DNA of 64,000 bases from Collinsella aerofaciens (GCF_015548375.1 NZ_JADMWW010000010.1:1-64000), one strand, 5' to 3'; counted from the stretch's first letter, positions 25,961-35,580 are shown. The notes: generated from the sequence alone by a model not told the origin. Made by a program: numbers and translations.

Positions 25961-27784
25961 TTAGGCCTCGCCTCCCTTCGCCACCGCGACATCCGCGGCA
26001 GCAGTGATCTTCCAGCTCGCGGCCTGTTCGTATTCGGCCCACATCTTGGCATACAGACCCTCTTGGGACAGCAACTCGGCATGGGTACCCGACTCCTGTA
26101 CGCTGCCCTGGTTGAGCACCACGATTTGGTCTGCGCCCACTACAGTCGAGAGTCGGTGCGCAATCATAATGACCGTGCGACCCGCCGCCAGCTTGCTAAA
26201 GGCGCGCTGGATGAGCGCCTCGTTCTCGGGATCGGCAAACGCCGTGGCCTCATCGAGCACCACGATAGGTGCGTCCTTAAGGATCGCGCGGGCGAGTGCC
26301 ACGCGCTGGACCTCGCCGCCCGAAAGATATGCTCCGCCGGCACCGAGCATGGTATTGATGCCCTGTGGGAGCTTGGCCACAATGTCGTCGCACTGAGCTG
26401 CGGAGAGGACCGCACGCACTTCGTCGTCAGTGGCCGTAGGCTTGGAGGCACGCACGTTATCGGCAAGTGTTTGCCGGAACAGCTGGTTGGTCTGGAACAC
26501 GAAGGCAACCTGGTCCATAAGCTCGTGCGGGTCCATGTCGCGAACGTCTACGCCGCCTACGAGCACGCGACCTGCGGAAACATCCCAAAAACGCGAAATC
26601 AGGCTTGCGCAGGTTGACTTGCCGCCACCCGAGGGACCCACCAGGGCGAGGGTGCTACCAGCGGGAACGCTGAAACTCACATGGCTAACGGCAGGTGCTT
26701 CGGCACCCTCGTACGTAAAGCTCACGTCCTCAAATCGCACGTCGGCGCCGGCAGGGTGCTTGGGTTGGGCGGGCACGGAGAGCTGCTTGGATTCCATGAC
26801 GCTTCGAATACGAGCCAGCGAATCGGCACTCATCTGAGAGGCCTCGCCCACAAACATGAGCTTGGTCATGGCCGTCGGCACCACGGCCGAAAAGATCGCG
26901 TAAAACGTGAAGTTGGCCATAAAGTGCGCGAAGTCCGTCTCGCCCGGCGCCAACAGCAATGCCACGGGCAAGAGAAATGCCACAAGGCCATTGAGCGCGG
27001 TAAGGTTGAGCACCTGCGGGCCTCGACAGAACGTGCCCGAATAGTTTTGTGCCATATCGGCGTATTCGGCAATCGCATCGTGGAAGGCCTTAAAGGAGTA
27101 GACCGTCTGCTGAAACACCTTGACCACAGGGATGCCGCGTACGTATTCGGTGCCGGTCTTGTTCATCTTGACCAGCGCTCCCATGTAGGCCTTCATGAAC
27201 TCGGCGCCTTTGCCGCCCATCATGGCGGCCATGGCGCCAAGCGAAATGGCCACCGAGATGAGGCATGCCGCGCCCAAGCGCCAATCGAGGGCGAAAAGCA
27301 GCACGAGCAAGCCCACGACCATGGCAGCGGCGCCTGCGATATCGGGCAGCATGTGTGCGAGCAAAGTCTCGGTGGAGGCGGCGCATCCGTCTACAACACG
27401 ACGCAGCTCACCGGTGGCGTGTGTGTCAAAGTAGCCAAGCGGCAGCTTAAGCAGGTGCTCGCTCGTAGTCTTGCGGATATTGGACGCGCAGCGAAACGCA
27501 GACAGGTGCGTGCACATGAGCCCCATGAAATAAGCTACGATGCTTGCTAGGGCAAAACCCACGGCCCACCAGCCATACATCGCGATATCGGTGGCTTCGC
27601 TCCAGTTAGGCGCCACGGCGATCAAATCGCGCGCGACAAGCCAAATGCACACGTACGGGCCAAAGCTCAGCAGCTGCGAGAGCGCCGAGAGCGCCATGCC
27701 CAAATACGTTAGGAATTTGCGGTCACCAGCTTAAGCAAGCAGCTCGCCGATACCGCCACCTTCCTTTTTTGATCCCTTTGCCAT
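25961..27784 (-). pseudogene. ABC exporter half-transporter, first subunit, with in-frame stop at codon 18
   Basis: The natural start at 27784 (MAKGSKKEGG) has AAAGGAA upstream, but codon 18 is TAA at 27731-27733. The frame then continues as AGDRKFLTYLGMALSALSQ into a complete transporter, so one base change of a Leu TTA codon explains it. The rest is intact: six helices, Walker A LVGPSGGGKSTCASL, signature LSGGEVQRVALARA, Walker B PIVVLDEATAFAD. Translation might restart at TTG 27703 or ATG 27697, neither with a good SD, giving a protein lacking about 27 cytoplasmic residues. Could be a pseudogene, phase-off allele or sequencing error. Confidence 0.75.
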
Positions 27785-27898
27785 GAGATTCCTTTCTAAC
27801 GGCTTGAGAGTTAACCGTAATGAACTTATCATTGACGTGTTAGCCATGGCTCACGATCAAGCCAGGCATGGACGTTTCTGCAAAGGAAAGGGACGCTT

Positions 27899-28903
27899 TT
27901 GCAAATACGGCAGGCAGCGACCGACATAACCGAGCTCTACGCACCGCAGTTTGAGCAGTTTGGCCTGGAGCTTACCGGCAAGGGCGCCGTCTTTACCGGC
28001 GAGGTGGCAAACGACCGGGCGCACGGCCGCGCATGGATCATGCCTCTCTCCCCTGCCTGCATCGTCATGGAGCATTTCATCACCCCGACGCACGATATGT
28101 ACCTGGCCGAATACACACCCGAGCCATACGCCTGCGTGAGCGAAGTCAGCGCGCCCACACTTACATGCATGCCCGAGACTGGCATAACGCCCGCGAACCT
28201 CAAACCATCGCATGGACCGTGGCCAAACAATGCCGTTTGCAGCTTTATCCAAGATAGCTGTGGCGAGGAATTAAGCCCGCTGTTTGCGGGGGAACTTTAT
28301 CACTCGCGCTCGGTGCTCTTTTTGCCTGGATATTTTGACGAACTGGAGCACCGCTATCCCACCGAGTTCGCGGGAATCTTTGAGGCGTTTGCCGAGCCAT
28401 GGCACGAGGAAGCGACGTCTGCCATCTATCACACGCTGCGCCGGATTAACGAGGACCGTGCCCAAACCGTAGGCGGACACGTCTATATGCAGGGCATCGT
28501 GGAGACCATGGTCGCGGAGCTCGCCTGTTCGCGCGCGGCCCACAAGCAGGCGCGGCAGGCGGCAGACACACGCGTCAGCATAACCATGGCCGAAGAAGCA
28601 ACGGCAATGATTGAGCGCACGCTCGACAAAGGCAGACATGTGGGTATCAACGAGGTGGCCGAGAGGCTCTACACAAGCCGCTCCAAACTATGCGCCACCT
28701 TTAAGGCCCAAACCGGCGAGTCCCTGGGCGCCTACATTCGCAGACGCCGTATGGAGCGAGCGCAGGACCTTTTGGCAGATAGCGCGCTCACGATAGCGCA
28801 GGTGGCAGAGCGTCTAGGCTACCCTCAGCAGGCCGCCTTCGCCCAAGCCTTCAAGCAATACACCGGCATGACACCCACGGCTTGGCGAAGCAAGCATCGC
28901 TAA
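27899..28903 (+). CDS. AraC-family transcriptional regulator
   Basis: 334 residues with two C-terminal helix-turn-helices: GINEVAERLYTSRSKLCATF and TIAQVAERLGYPQQAAFAQA, followed by the AraC signature FKQYTGMTPTAWR. The N-terminal sensor domain is unlike the classical cupin and resembles regulators near YbtPQ-type ABC genes. Start TTG at 27899 with AAGGGACG upstream; a rare start, so the true N-terminus is uncertain. It diverges from the ABC pair across 114 bp, making it their likely regulator. Confidence 0.85.
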   Translation: MQIRQAATDITELYAPQFEQFGLELTGKGAVFTGEVANDRAHGRAWIMPLSPACIVMEHFITPTHDMYLAEYTPEPYACVSEVSAPTLTCMPETGITPANLKPSHGPWPNNAVCSFIQDSCGEELSPLFAGELYHSRSVLFLPGYFDELEHRYPTEFAGIFEAFAEPWHEEATSAIYHTLRRINEDRAQTVGGHVYMQGIVETMVAELACSRAAHKQARQAADTRVSITMAEEATAMIERTLDKGRHVGINEVAERLYTSRSKLCATFKAQTGESLGAYIRRRRMERAQDLLADSALTIAQVAERLGYPQQAAFAQAFKQYTGMTPTAWRSKHR

Positions 28904-28967
28904 GGCCCAAGCTCCCTGGCCGTAACGGAGCGATTAATTAGCCGCCGCCCGTCAGCTCACCCGGGAT

Positions 28968-30332
28968 CTAAACGTCAAGATGCGCACAATCAAGCGCCTT
29001 TTTGATAAGAGGGACAGATCGATCAGCCAAATACAACGGAATGTTGAGCACCCCGTCGTCGAGCTTTAGGTTCTTAAGTGAGTAGCGGACCCTCAATGGA
29101 GTCGTCTCCGCATGCTTGTCGGCATAGTACTTAAGGCTCTTGGAATGAACGACCTCTCCCGATTTGACCTCGACGGGAACGATTTCGTTTCCGACCTGAA
29201 TCAAAAAATCGACTTCGTGCTTCGGCTTCTCGTTTGTCCAATAACGCGGAGCAGCATCTAACTGTGAAAGTAATGCCTGAAGCACATAGTTCTCGGCGAA
29301 CGAACCTTTGAACTCCGAAAATAGCGCATCCGAGATGGCAAAAGCGGACGCATCCAGCCTTGCCATGCGGCGCAGCAAGCCGACATCAAGACAGTAGACT
29401 TTAAATGCCTTGAGGTCATCGTACGCAGAGAGCGGCACACCACCGGCAGCATTAAGGCGAACCGCCGTGATGAGCCCAGCATCGGCAAGCCATTCCAGAG
29501 CATCCTCGTATTCTCGAGCACGAGCCCCCTCGCGCACCGCACCCCAAACGAACTTTTTGTTCTCGCGCGCCAACTGAGCTGGAATCGAGTTCCATATTTG
29601 CGAAAGCTTGGCGAACTGCGCACGGCCACCATGCTTGGCAAAATCGCGCTCGTAGGAATCCAAGAGATCAGACAACACCTTATCGACCTGAACGATATCG
29701 CCCGTCTCCACCCACCGGCCAAGAGCCTCTGGCATGCCGCCGCATGCAAAATAACGACGAAGATGCTCGACGAGACGGACATGGAAGAAATCGGGCACTG
29801 TCTCGATCTGATCCAGGCCGCCAAGGTATTCGTCGTAGTTTGCAGCGCCCTCGGCTTTCAGAAACTCGGAAAAGCTCATGGGGCGCATCTCCATGAACTC
29901 GACCTTTCCCACCGGAAAAGCGCTGGTCTCACGGGACAAGCGAACGCCCAACAAAGACCCTGCGCATGCGACGTGATACTCGGGGGCCTCGTCACAGAAG
30001 TATTTAAGGGCGCCGACTGCAGAAGGACAATCCTGGATCTCATCAATAATAAGCAGCGTTTCGCCGGGCTCGATAGGCTGTCCAAGTGCCAGGGAAAGAT
30101 TTGAGATGATCCGTCGAGGATCGCGCGTACCTTCGAAAAACTGAGCGTACTCGCTCTGTACCCCAGGTGACGGCTCCTCGAGCGTCAGATACACAAAATT
30201 GAGGTACGAGGTTCGGCCGAACTCCTTAAGCGCCCACGTCTTTCCAACCTGGCGCGCCCCCTTAAGGATAAGCGGCTTACGATATTCTGACGCTTTCCAA
30301 GCGTTAAGCTTGGCAATGATATCTCGCTGCAT
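28968..30332 (-). CDS. AAA_14/DUF4143 ATPase
   Basis: 454 residues. N-terminal P-loop LILKGARQVGKTWALKEFG, Walker B TLLIIDEIQDCP near residue 97, and a C-terminal DUF4143 domain with a nuclease-like WTNEKPKHEVDFLIQVG...VPVEVKSGE segment (D...ExK spacing). Widespread family of unclear role. RBS GGGAGG before the ATG. Codons are less GC-biased than in neighbouring genes, suggesting transfer. Upstream lies a strong inverted repeat that could be its operator. Confidence 0.85.
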   Translation of the reverse strand: MQRDIIAKLNAWKASEYRKPLILKGARQVGKTWALKEFGRTSYLNFVYLTLEEPSPGVQSEYAQFFEGTRDPRRIISNLSLALGQPIEPGETLLIIDEIQDCPSAVGALKYFCDEAPEYHVACAGSLLGVRLSRETSAFPVGKVEFMEMRPMSFSEFLKAEGAANYDEYLGGLDQIETVPDFFHVRLVEHLRRYFACGGMPEALGRWVETGDIVQVDKVLSDLLDSYERDFAKHGGRAQFAKLSQIWNSIPAQLARENKKFVWGAVREGARAREYEDALEWLADAGLITAVRLNAAGGVPLSAYDDLKAFKVYCLDVGLLRRMARLDASAFAISDALFSEFKGSFAENYVLQALLSQLDAAPRYWTNEKPKHEVDFLIQVGNEIVPVEVKSGEVVHSKSLKYYADKHAETTPLRVRYSLKNLKLDDGVLNIPLYLADRSVPLIKKALDCAHLDV

Positions 30333-30351
30333 AACCGAACCTCCCGCAAAG

Positions 30352-30426
30352 AAACTTCCGTAAACGTGATATTTGCCACATTTTACCTCAGGGAAAACGT
30401 GATGTTTATCACATTTACGGAAGTTT
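30352..30426. promoter_or_regulatory. Inverted repeats upstream of the DUF4143 gene
   Basis: Arms 30352-30371 and 30407-30426 match at 19 of 20. Each arm carries GTGAT, forming two sites GTGAT-N4-GCCAC (30367-30380) and GTGAT-N4-ATCAC (30399-30412). The layout suggests cooperative autorepression or a stable hairpin in the transcript. Confidence 0.5.
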
Positions 30427-30463
30427 TAAGCTTGTTTCGCCACACTTTCATCACATTCAAAAG

Positions 30464-30809
30464 ACGGAGGCGCCAGTGGCGCCTCCGTCACCATCTTTCT
30501 ATCAGCCCGCCTGACCCGAACGGCCGAGTCGTCACGGAACCAGGGAGCCCCGGCAGGGCGGGTGCTTGCTCAAAATGAGTTCCCTTCAAAACAATGGGCG
30601 CGCCAACGGCGCGCCCATTCACTCAATTCCATTCAGCCCACCTGACCCGAACGGCCGAGTCGTCTGGCCGGGGAAGCCCCGAGTCGTCGGGGTGTTTGCT
30701 CCAAATGAGTTCCGCATGCAAAGAAGGCCACTAAATGTGGCCTTCGTCTTGCATAGGACTGTTTGAAATTTGGAGGAAACACCCCGGCGACTCGGGGCTT
30801 CCCCGGCCT
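30464..30809. repeat. Modular intergenic repeat array (131-bp period)
   Basis: Two modules share CCTGACCCGAACGGCCGAGT (30510 and 30641). Each begins with its own GC hairpin (30464-30490; 30593-30619) and contains TTTGCTCMAAATGAGTTCC-type sequence. A final inverted copy of the GGGAAGCCCCGAGTCG block lies at 30786-30807. No coding potential with start sites. The array fills the gap between the DUF4143 gene and gatB. Confidence 0.7.
30723..30745 (-). terminator. Probable terminator of gatCAB
   Basis: GAAGGCCAC / GTGGCCTTC perfect 9-bp stem, followed on the minus strand by TTTG; 70 bp after the gatB stop. Confidence 0.6.
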
Positions 30810-30814
30810 CGCAG

Positions 30815-32491
30815 CTACGAGAGCGACGTTCTCAGCAACTCGTTGAAGAGCTTCGGGTTGCCCTTGCCGCGGCTCGCCTTCATGCACTGGCCCACCAAAA
30901 AGCCGATGACCTTCTGGTTGCCGTCACGATACTGCTGCGCCTGATCGGCACAGTTTGCCAGCACCTCGTCCACGATCGGCTGCAGCGCGCCGGCATCGCT
31001 CACCTGGCGCATACCGCGCTCGTCGACGATCTTGTTGGGGTCATCACCGGTCTGGGCCATGGCCTCAAAGACCTCGTGCGCCTGATTGGAACTGATGGCA
31101 TCGGTCGCCAGCAGCTTGGCCAGCGCTGCCACCTGAGCCGGCGCAACGCCGGATTCGGTGAGCGACACACCCGCGCCCTTAAGGTAGGCGATCATCTCGT
31201 TCACCAGCAGGTTTGCGACCGTCTGGGCCTCCTTGCCAGCCATGCCGGCAGCGGCGGCCTCAAAGAACTCGGCAAACTCCGGGTCGCCGGCAATCTGCTC
31301 GGCATCGGCCGCCTTGATGCCAAAGTCGGCCTCAAAACGGACGCGCTTGGCATCGGGCAGCTCAGGGATCTCGCCACGGCAGCGGTCGATGAACTCGTCG
31401 TCCAGATCGAACGGCGCCAGGTCGGGATCGGGGAACAGGCGATAGTCGTCGGCCGTCTCCTTCACGCGCATGACCACGGTGCGCTTGCGGCTGGGCTCCC
31501 AGTGGCGGGTCTCCTGATAGATGATTCCGCCCTCCTCGAGCACCTCGGCCTGACGGCAAATCTCGTAGGCAAGGCCGTCATGCAGGCTCTTAAACGAGTT
31601 GAGGTTCTTAAGCTCGGTCTTAGTACCCAGCTTGGTCTCGCCACGGCGACGCAGCGACACGTTGCCGTCGCAGCGCATGGAACCCTTCTCCATGGAGCAG
31701 TCGGAAATGCCCAGCGTCACAAAGATGCGACGGAGCTTCTCCATAAACAGGCGGGCCTCCTCGGGCGTGCGCAGATCGGGCTCGGTAACGAGCTCAATCA
31801 ACGGCGTGCCGCAGCGGTTGTAGTCGACGAGCGACTCGGCCGCAGCGGTAATGCGGCCCTCGGCACCGCCCACGTGCACCATCTTGGCGGCGTCCTCCTC
31901 CATGTGGATGCGCAGGATGCGGATGGGCACCGTGTAGGAGCCGTCCTCGCGGCGCTCGGGCATCTGCAGGTTGGACGCATCGTAGCTGGCCAGGTGGCCG
32001 GCGCGCTGGTTGCCCTCGCACATGGTCGACGTCATGGACGTGGACAGGCCCTCGGCGTTGGCAGAGGCGCTCGCCAGGCTCTGGGCCTCGGCCTCGCCAA
32101 ACGCGCAGTCGGGACGCTCAGCGGCGCCGCGACCGGTCACATCCAGATCCAGGTGGCCGTACATGGCAAAGGCGACCGGACCCTGCGTGGTTTGGAAGTT
32201 CTTGGCCATATCGGGATAGAAGTAGTGTTTGCGGTAGAACATCGAGTGGCGCTGGATCTCGCAATTGGTGGCGAGACCGGCCTTGACGATGCTCTCGATT
32301 GCCTTCTTGTTAGGCACCGGCAGGGCGCCGGGCAGGCCCAGGCACACCGGGCACACGTTGGCGTTGGGCTCGTCATCGTGGCTGAGCTTGCAGTTGCAGA
32401 ACATCTTGGTATCGAGTGCGGTGAGCTCGGTATGGATCTCCAGGCCGATCACGGCCTCCCAATCCTGCAGGACCTCGGAAAGCTCCTTCAT
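30815..32491 (-). CDS. gatB: Asp/Glu-tRNA amidotransferase subunit B
   Basis: tRNA-binding kinase subunit that phosphorylates Asp/Glu on misacylated tRNA before amidation. 558 residues, longer than the usual 475-500. Seen: VIGLEIHTEL at the N-terminus, the zinc-site cysteines CNCKL...CPVCLGLPG, and DYNRCGTPLIELVTEPD. The extra length includes an Ala/Ser/Glu-rich insertion near residues 120-160. Start ATG overlaps the gatA stop (TAATG). Confidence 0.96.
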   Translation of the reverse strand: MKELSEVLQDWEAVIGLEIHTELTALDTKMFCNCKLSHDDEPNANVCPVCLGLPGALPVPNKKAIESIVKAGLATNCEIQRHSMFYRKHYFYPDMAKNFQTTQGPVAFAMYGHLDLDVTGRGAAERPDCAFGEAEAQSLASASANAEGLSTSMTSTMCEGNQRAGHLASYDASNLQMPERREDGSYTVPIRILRIHMEEDAAKMVHVGGAEGRITAAAESLVDYNRCGTPLIELVTEPDLRTPEEARLFMEKLRRIFVTLGISDCSMEKGSMRCDGNVSLRRRGETKLGTKTELKNLNSFKSLHDGLAYEICRQAEVLEEGGIIYQETRHWEPSRKRTVVMRVKETADDYRLFPDPDLAPFDLDDEFIDRCRGEIPELPDAKRVRFEADFGIKAADAEQIAGDPEFAEFFEAAAAGMAGKEAQTVANLLVNEMIAYLKGAGVSLTESGVAPAQVAALAKLLATDAISSNQAHEVFEAMAQTGDDPNKIVDERGMRQVSDAGALQPIVDEVLANCADQAQQYRDGNQKVIGFLVGQCMKASRGKGNPKLFNELLRTSLS

Positions 32492-34005
32492 TACAGCTCG
32501 CCTCCCTTCCCGGCAAAATCGGGCGCGACGGAAAGCGCGGGCGCACCCGTGGCGGCATCGGCAAAGCCGCGCTCCAGGGCGCGGGCAAACGTGAGCAGCT
32601 GACGGTCCTTAAAGGCTGGACCAACCAGCTGGGCAGAAACGGGCAGCTGAGTATCCTCGCCCAGGCCCAGCGGCACCGAGATGCCGCCGTTGCCGCAAAT
32701 GTTGAGCGAGATGGTGTACAGGTCGGAGAGGTACATCTGCGTGGGGTCGCTGATCTCGCCAAACTTAAAGGCCGTGCGCGGCGAGGCGGGCATGAGGATG
32801 GTGTCCACCTTGGCATACGCAGCATCGTAGTCCTGCGTGATGAGCGTGCGGGCCTTCTGCGCGGCGTAGTAGTACTTGTCGTACACGCCCGAGCTCAGCA
32901 GGTAGGCGCCGAGCATCTGACGGCGCTTGGCCTCGGCGCCAAAGCCGTGGGCGCGCGACAGCGAGCTCTGGTCGGACAGGTTGGCGCAGCCCTCCTCCTG
33001 ATAGCCGTAGCGAATGCCGTCAAAACGGGCCAGGTTGGAGAACGCCTCGGCAGGGCCGATGACGTAGTAGGCGGCGATGGCGGCGTCCAGGTGCGGTAGG
33101 TCGACCTCGACCAGCTCGGCGCCCTGGTTCTGCAGCTCCTGGGCGGCGCGCTGAACAGCAGCCTTGACCTCGGGCGTCAGGCCCTCGGCCTCCATAAACG
33201 CAGGGATAATGCCCACGCGCTTGCCCTCGATGCTGTCGTTGAGATGCTCGGTAAAGTCGACGGCGCAATCCTGGCTAGTGCAGTCGTACGAATCGTGGCC
33301 CGCACCGGTAAGCGCGTTCATGGCCAGCGCGACATCCTCGACCGTGCGGCCAAAGGGGCCCACCTGGTCGAGCGACGAGCCAAAGGCAACCACGCCGTAA
33401 CGGCTCACGGCGCCATACGTGGGCTTAAAGCCCACCACGCCGCACAGCGACGCCGGCTGGCGAATGGAGCCGCCGGTGTCCGAGCCCAGCGAGAGCGCGA
33501 CCTCGCCCGCGGCGACGGCGGCAGCGGAGCCGCCCGAGGAGCCGCCGGGCACGCGCTCGGTATCCCAAGGGTTGTTGGTGCGGTGGAACGCCGAGCTCTC
33601 GGTAGAGCTGCCAAAGGCAAACTCGTCCATGTTGGCCTTGCCCATGGGCAGGCAGCCGGCATCGAGCATGCGCTGGACGCAGGTGGCGGTGTAGACGCTC
33701 CGGTAGTCCCCGAGCATGCGGGAAGCACAGGTGGTGCGCGTGCCCACGAGGTTCATGTTGTCTTTGATGGCCAGCGGCACGCCCGCAAGCGGGGGCAGCG
33801 GCTTGCCTGCGGCACGGTCGGCATCCACGCGCGCAGCGGCCTCGAGCGCGAGCTCGGGTGCCACCTGCAGGAATGCCTGGACCCCGCCTTCGCGCGCCTC
33901 GATGGCGGCAAGGGAGGCCTGAGCCACCTCGGTAGCGGTAAAGTCGCCGGCGGCAACGCCCGCGGCGATCTGGGCGGCGGTAAGGGAATCGAAGCTCTGC
34001 GCCAT
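32491..34005 (-). CDS. gatA: Asp/Glu-tRNA amidotransferase subunit A
   Basis: Amidase-signature subunit that releases ammonia from Gln or Asn. 504 residues. Catalytic Ser-cisSer-Lys triad visible: Lys in GVPLAIKDNMN near residue 81, and the serines in VPGGSSGGSAAAVAAGE and SLGSDTGGSIRQPAS near 155-180. The ammonia travels to GatB. Overlaps gatC and gatB by TAATG junctions on both sides, so all three are tightly coupled. Confidence 0.97.
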   Translation of the reverse strand: MAQSFDSLTAAQIAAGVAAGDFTATEVAQASLAAIEAREGGVQAFLQVAPELALEAAARVDADRAAGKPLPPLAGVPLAIKDNMNLVGTRTTCASRMLGDYRSVYTATCVQRMLDAGCLPMGKANMDEFAFGSSTESSAFHRTNNPWDTERVPGGSSGGSAAAVAAGEVALSLGSDTGGSIRQPASLCGVVGFKPTYGAVSRYGVVAFGSSLDQVGPFGRTVEDVALAMNALTGAGHDSYDCTSQDCAVDFTEHLNDSIEGKRVGIIPAFMEAEGLTPEVKAAVQRAAQELQNQGAELVEVDLPHLDAAIAAYYVIGPAEAFSNLARFDGIRYGYQEEGCANLSDQSSLSRAHGFGAEAKRRQMLGAYLLSSGVYDKYYYAAQKARTLITQDYDAAYAKVDTILMPASPRTAFKFGEISDPTQMYLSDLYTISLNICGNGGISVPLGLGEDTQLPVSAQLVGPAFKDRQLLTFARALERGFADAATGAPALSVAPDFAGKGGEL

Positions 34006-34316
34006 TACTCGCTCTCCCCCTCTCCCAAAATGGACGGCACGCGGAAGTAGCGGTCGCGCGCGCTGCCGGCGTTTTCGAGCGCGACGTCGAGCGGCAGGTC
34101 GCGCTCGGGCTCGCGCAGGTCATCGCCCATCACGTTGGACAGGCTTCCGATGGGATGGAACGTGGGTTCCACGTCGGGTAAGTCATATTGCAAGACGGGC
34201 TCGAGCATCTGGACGGCGTCGTTCAGGTAGGACGTCATCTGGGTGAGCTCGTCATCGGTCAGTGCGATCTTTGCGTACTCGGCGATGCCGCGCACGTCTT
34301 TCTCGCTGAGTGCCAT
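34005..34316 (-). CDS. gatC: Asp/Glu-tRNA amidotransferase subunit C
   Basis: 103-residue linker that wraps around GatA and stabilises the GatAB interface. Typical N-terminal SEKDVRGIAEYAKIALTDDEL and the central VLQYDLPDVEPTFHPI. The start at 34316 has AAGGGAG 6 nt upstream. First gene of gatCAB. Confidence 0.95.
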   Translation of the reverse strand: MALSEKDVRGIAEYAKIALTDDELTQMTSYLNDAVQMLEPVLQYDLPDVEPTFHPIGSLSNVMGDDLREPERDLPLDVALENAGSARDRYFRVPSILGEGESE

Positions 34317-34448
34317 AGGCGCTCCCTTCCGCATAACAGATAAACCGCTCTAGTATACAAGCCAACGCCGCTTGGAGCAGGCGCTTTACCCAAATGCAGC
34401 GAAAACGTAACGAGGGCGGCGGTTGGCAGGCGGCGGGCTGGCGATTCT

Positions 34449-34528
34449 GCAGCGAAAACCGTCCCGTCCGCAACGAAAACCATCCCGCCCGCAACGAAAA
34501 CCGTCGTGCCCGCAACGAAAAGCATCAC
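34449..34528. repeat. 21-bp tandem repeat, four units
   Basis: Units GCARCGAAAACCRTC... begin at 34449, 34470, 34491 and 34512; the last runs into the palindrome at 34523. Minisatellite in the gatC upstream gap, with no spacers and so not a CRISPR. Confidence 0.75.
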
Positions 34529-34579
34529 AACATTCGACGTTTTTCGTCAAAATCGCGATTTTCATCGAATGTTGTGATG
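34523..34579 (+). repeat. CATCACAACATTCGA palindrome, copy 1
   Basis: Inverted arms CATCACAACATTCGA / TCGAATGTTGTGATG around an asymmetric core. Same element as 46870-46928 (same orientation) and 51101-51159 and 52342-52400 (opposite orientation). Confidence 0.8.
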
Positions 34580-34593
34580 GTTCGAAAGCCCCG

Positions 34594-34628
34594 ACCACCA
34601 CAAAGGTGCCTGTCCCCATTGTGGTGGT
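34594..34628. repeat. ACCACCACAA palindrome, copy 1
   Basis: Perfect 10-bp arms ACCACCACAA / TTGTGGTGGT around a core reading GGGGACAGGCACC on the minus strand. It lies 14 bp after the sortase stop and may serve as its terminator. Confidence 0.75.
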
Positions 34629-34641
34629 TCTGAAGAATGTC

Positions 34642-35580
34642 TTATGCCGAGGCCTTGGCCTTGCGGCGCTTGCGGACCGCGTGGATCACGATGTCCAGCA
34701 GCAACAGCACAATGGCCACGACTACAATAAGCACGGCAAACTCGCGCTTGCCCCAGTGGCGGCCGGCCAGCGACTTTTGCTTGTCGACGTCCTTCTTGTT
34801 GTACATGGTGCGCACGCAATGCACCAGCAGGCGATGGTCGTTCACGCCGTAGGGCGTGCAGGTGACGAGCGTCACCTTGTCGGCGCCGGGCTCGATGGTC
34901 AGCGACTCCATCTCCTCGGGCAGCACCACCTCGGAGTCCACCATCTTGTAGGCGAGCGTCTTGTTCATGGTGTGCAGCAGCACCAGGTCGCCGGGCTCCA
35001 GCGAGTGAATGTCGTCGAACATGCTCAGGTTGCGCATGCCCGAGTGCGCGGTGAGCACGCAATGCGTCGAGGTGCCGCCAACCGGCAGGCTCGTGCCCTC
35101 CAGGTGGCCGACGCCCGCCATGAGGACTTCCTCGCTCGTGCCGTGGTAGATGGGCATGCTCACGTCGATGGAGGGGATCTCGACCCAGCTCATCATGGGG
35201 TCGCGGTCAAAGATGAGCTGCTGGGCATAGGGCTCGATCTGGTCGGCGGGAAGCTCGGTGGCCTCGCCCGCCAGCTGCTCGTTAAAGGAGCGCGCCTGAA
35301 GCAGAATGCGCTCGCGCTCTTCGGCAGACAGCGCGTCCACGGTGCTGGACACCGTGCTGATCTGATTGAACACGCCCGAGGCCTCGAGCCGGTCCAAGAT
35401 CCACGGCCAGGTCATAAGGCCCACGCCAATAAGGATGATAACGATGGTGATGAGCCGATCGGCCCAGCGCGGCAGTCGCTTGCGACGGCGTTTGGACTTT
35501 GGTTGAGGTTTGGGCTGAGGGCTTGAGCCACCGTTGGCCGCGGCGTTATTGCTCTTCATATGTTTGGCGCCCTGCACCAT
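34642..35580 (-). CDS. Class C sortase (first)
   Basis: 312-residue pilus-type sortase. A proline/lysine-rich N-terminus, first membrane helix LITIVIILIGVGLMTWPWIL near 45-65, catalytic His in VLTAHSGM, Cys241 in TLVTCTPYGV, Arg in NDHRLLVH, and a C-terminal membrane helix VLIVVVAIVLLLLDIV typical of class C. No pilin is next to it; the nearest intact pilin is 5 kb upstream. RBS GAGGAG about 10 nt before ATG 35580. Confidence 0.9.
   Translation of the reverse strand: MVQGAKHMKSNNAAANGGSSPQPKPQPKSKRRRKRLPRWADRLITIVIILIGVGLMTWPWILDRLEASGVFNQISTVSSTVDALSAEERERILLQARSFNEQLAGEATELPADQIEPYAQQLIFDRDPMMSWVEIPSIDVSMPIYHGTSEEVLMAGVGHLEGTSLPVGGTSTHCVLTAHSGMRNLSMFDDIHSLEPGDLVLLHTMNKTLAYKMVDSEVVLPEEMESLTIEPGADKVTLVTCTPYGVNDHRLLVHCVRTMYNKKDVDKQKSLAGRHWGKREFAVLIVVVAIVLLLLDIVIHAVRKRRKAKASA

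Noticed and set aside
34449-34528. Possible CRISPR or protein-coding 7-residue repeats
   Set aside because: 21-bp units abut with no spacers; the frame across them has no start site.
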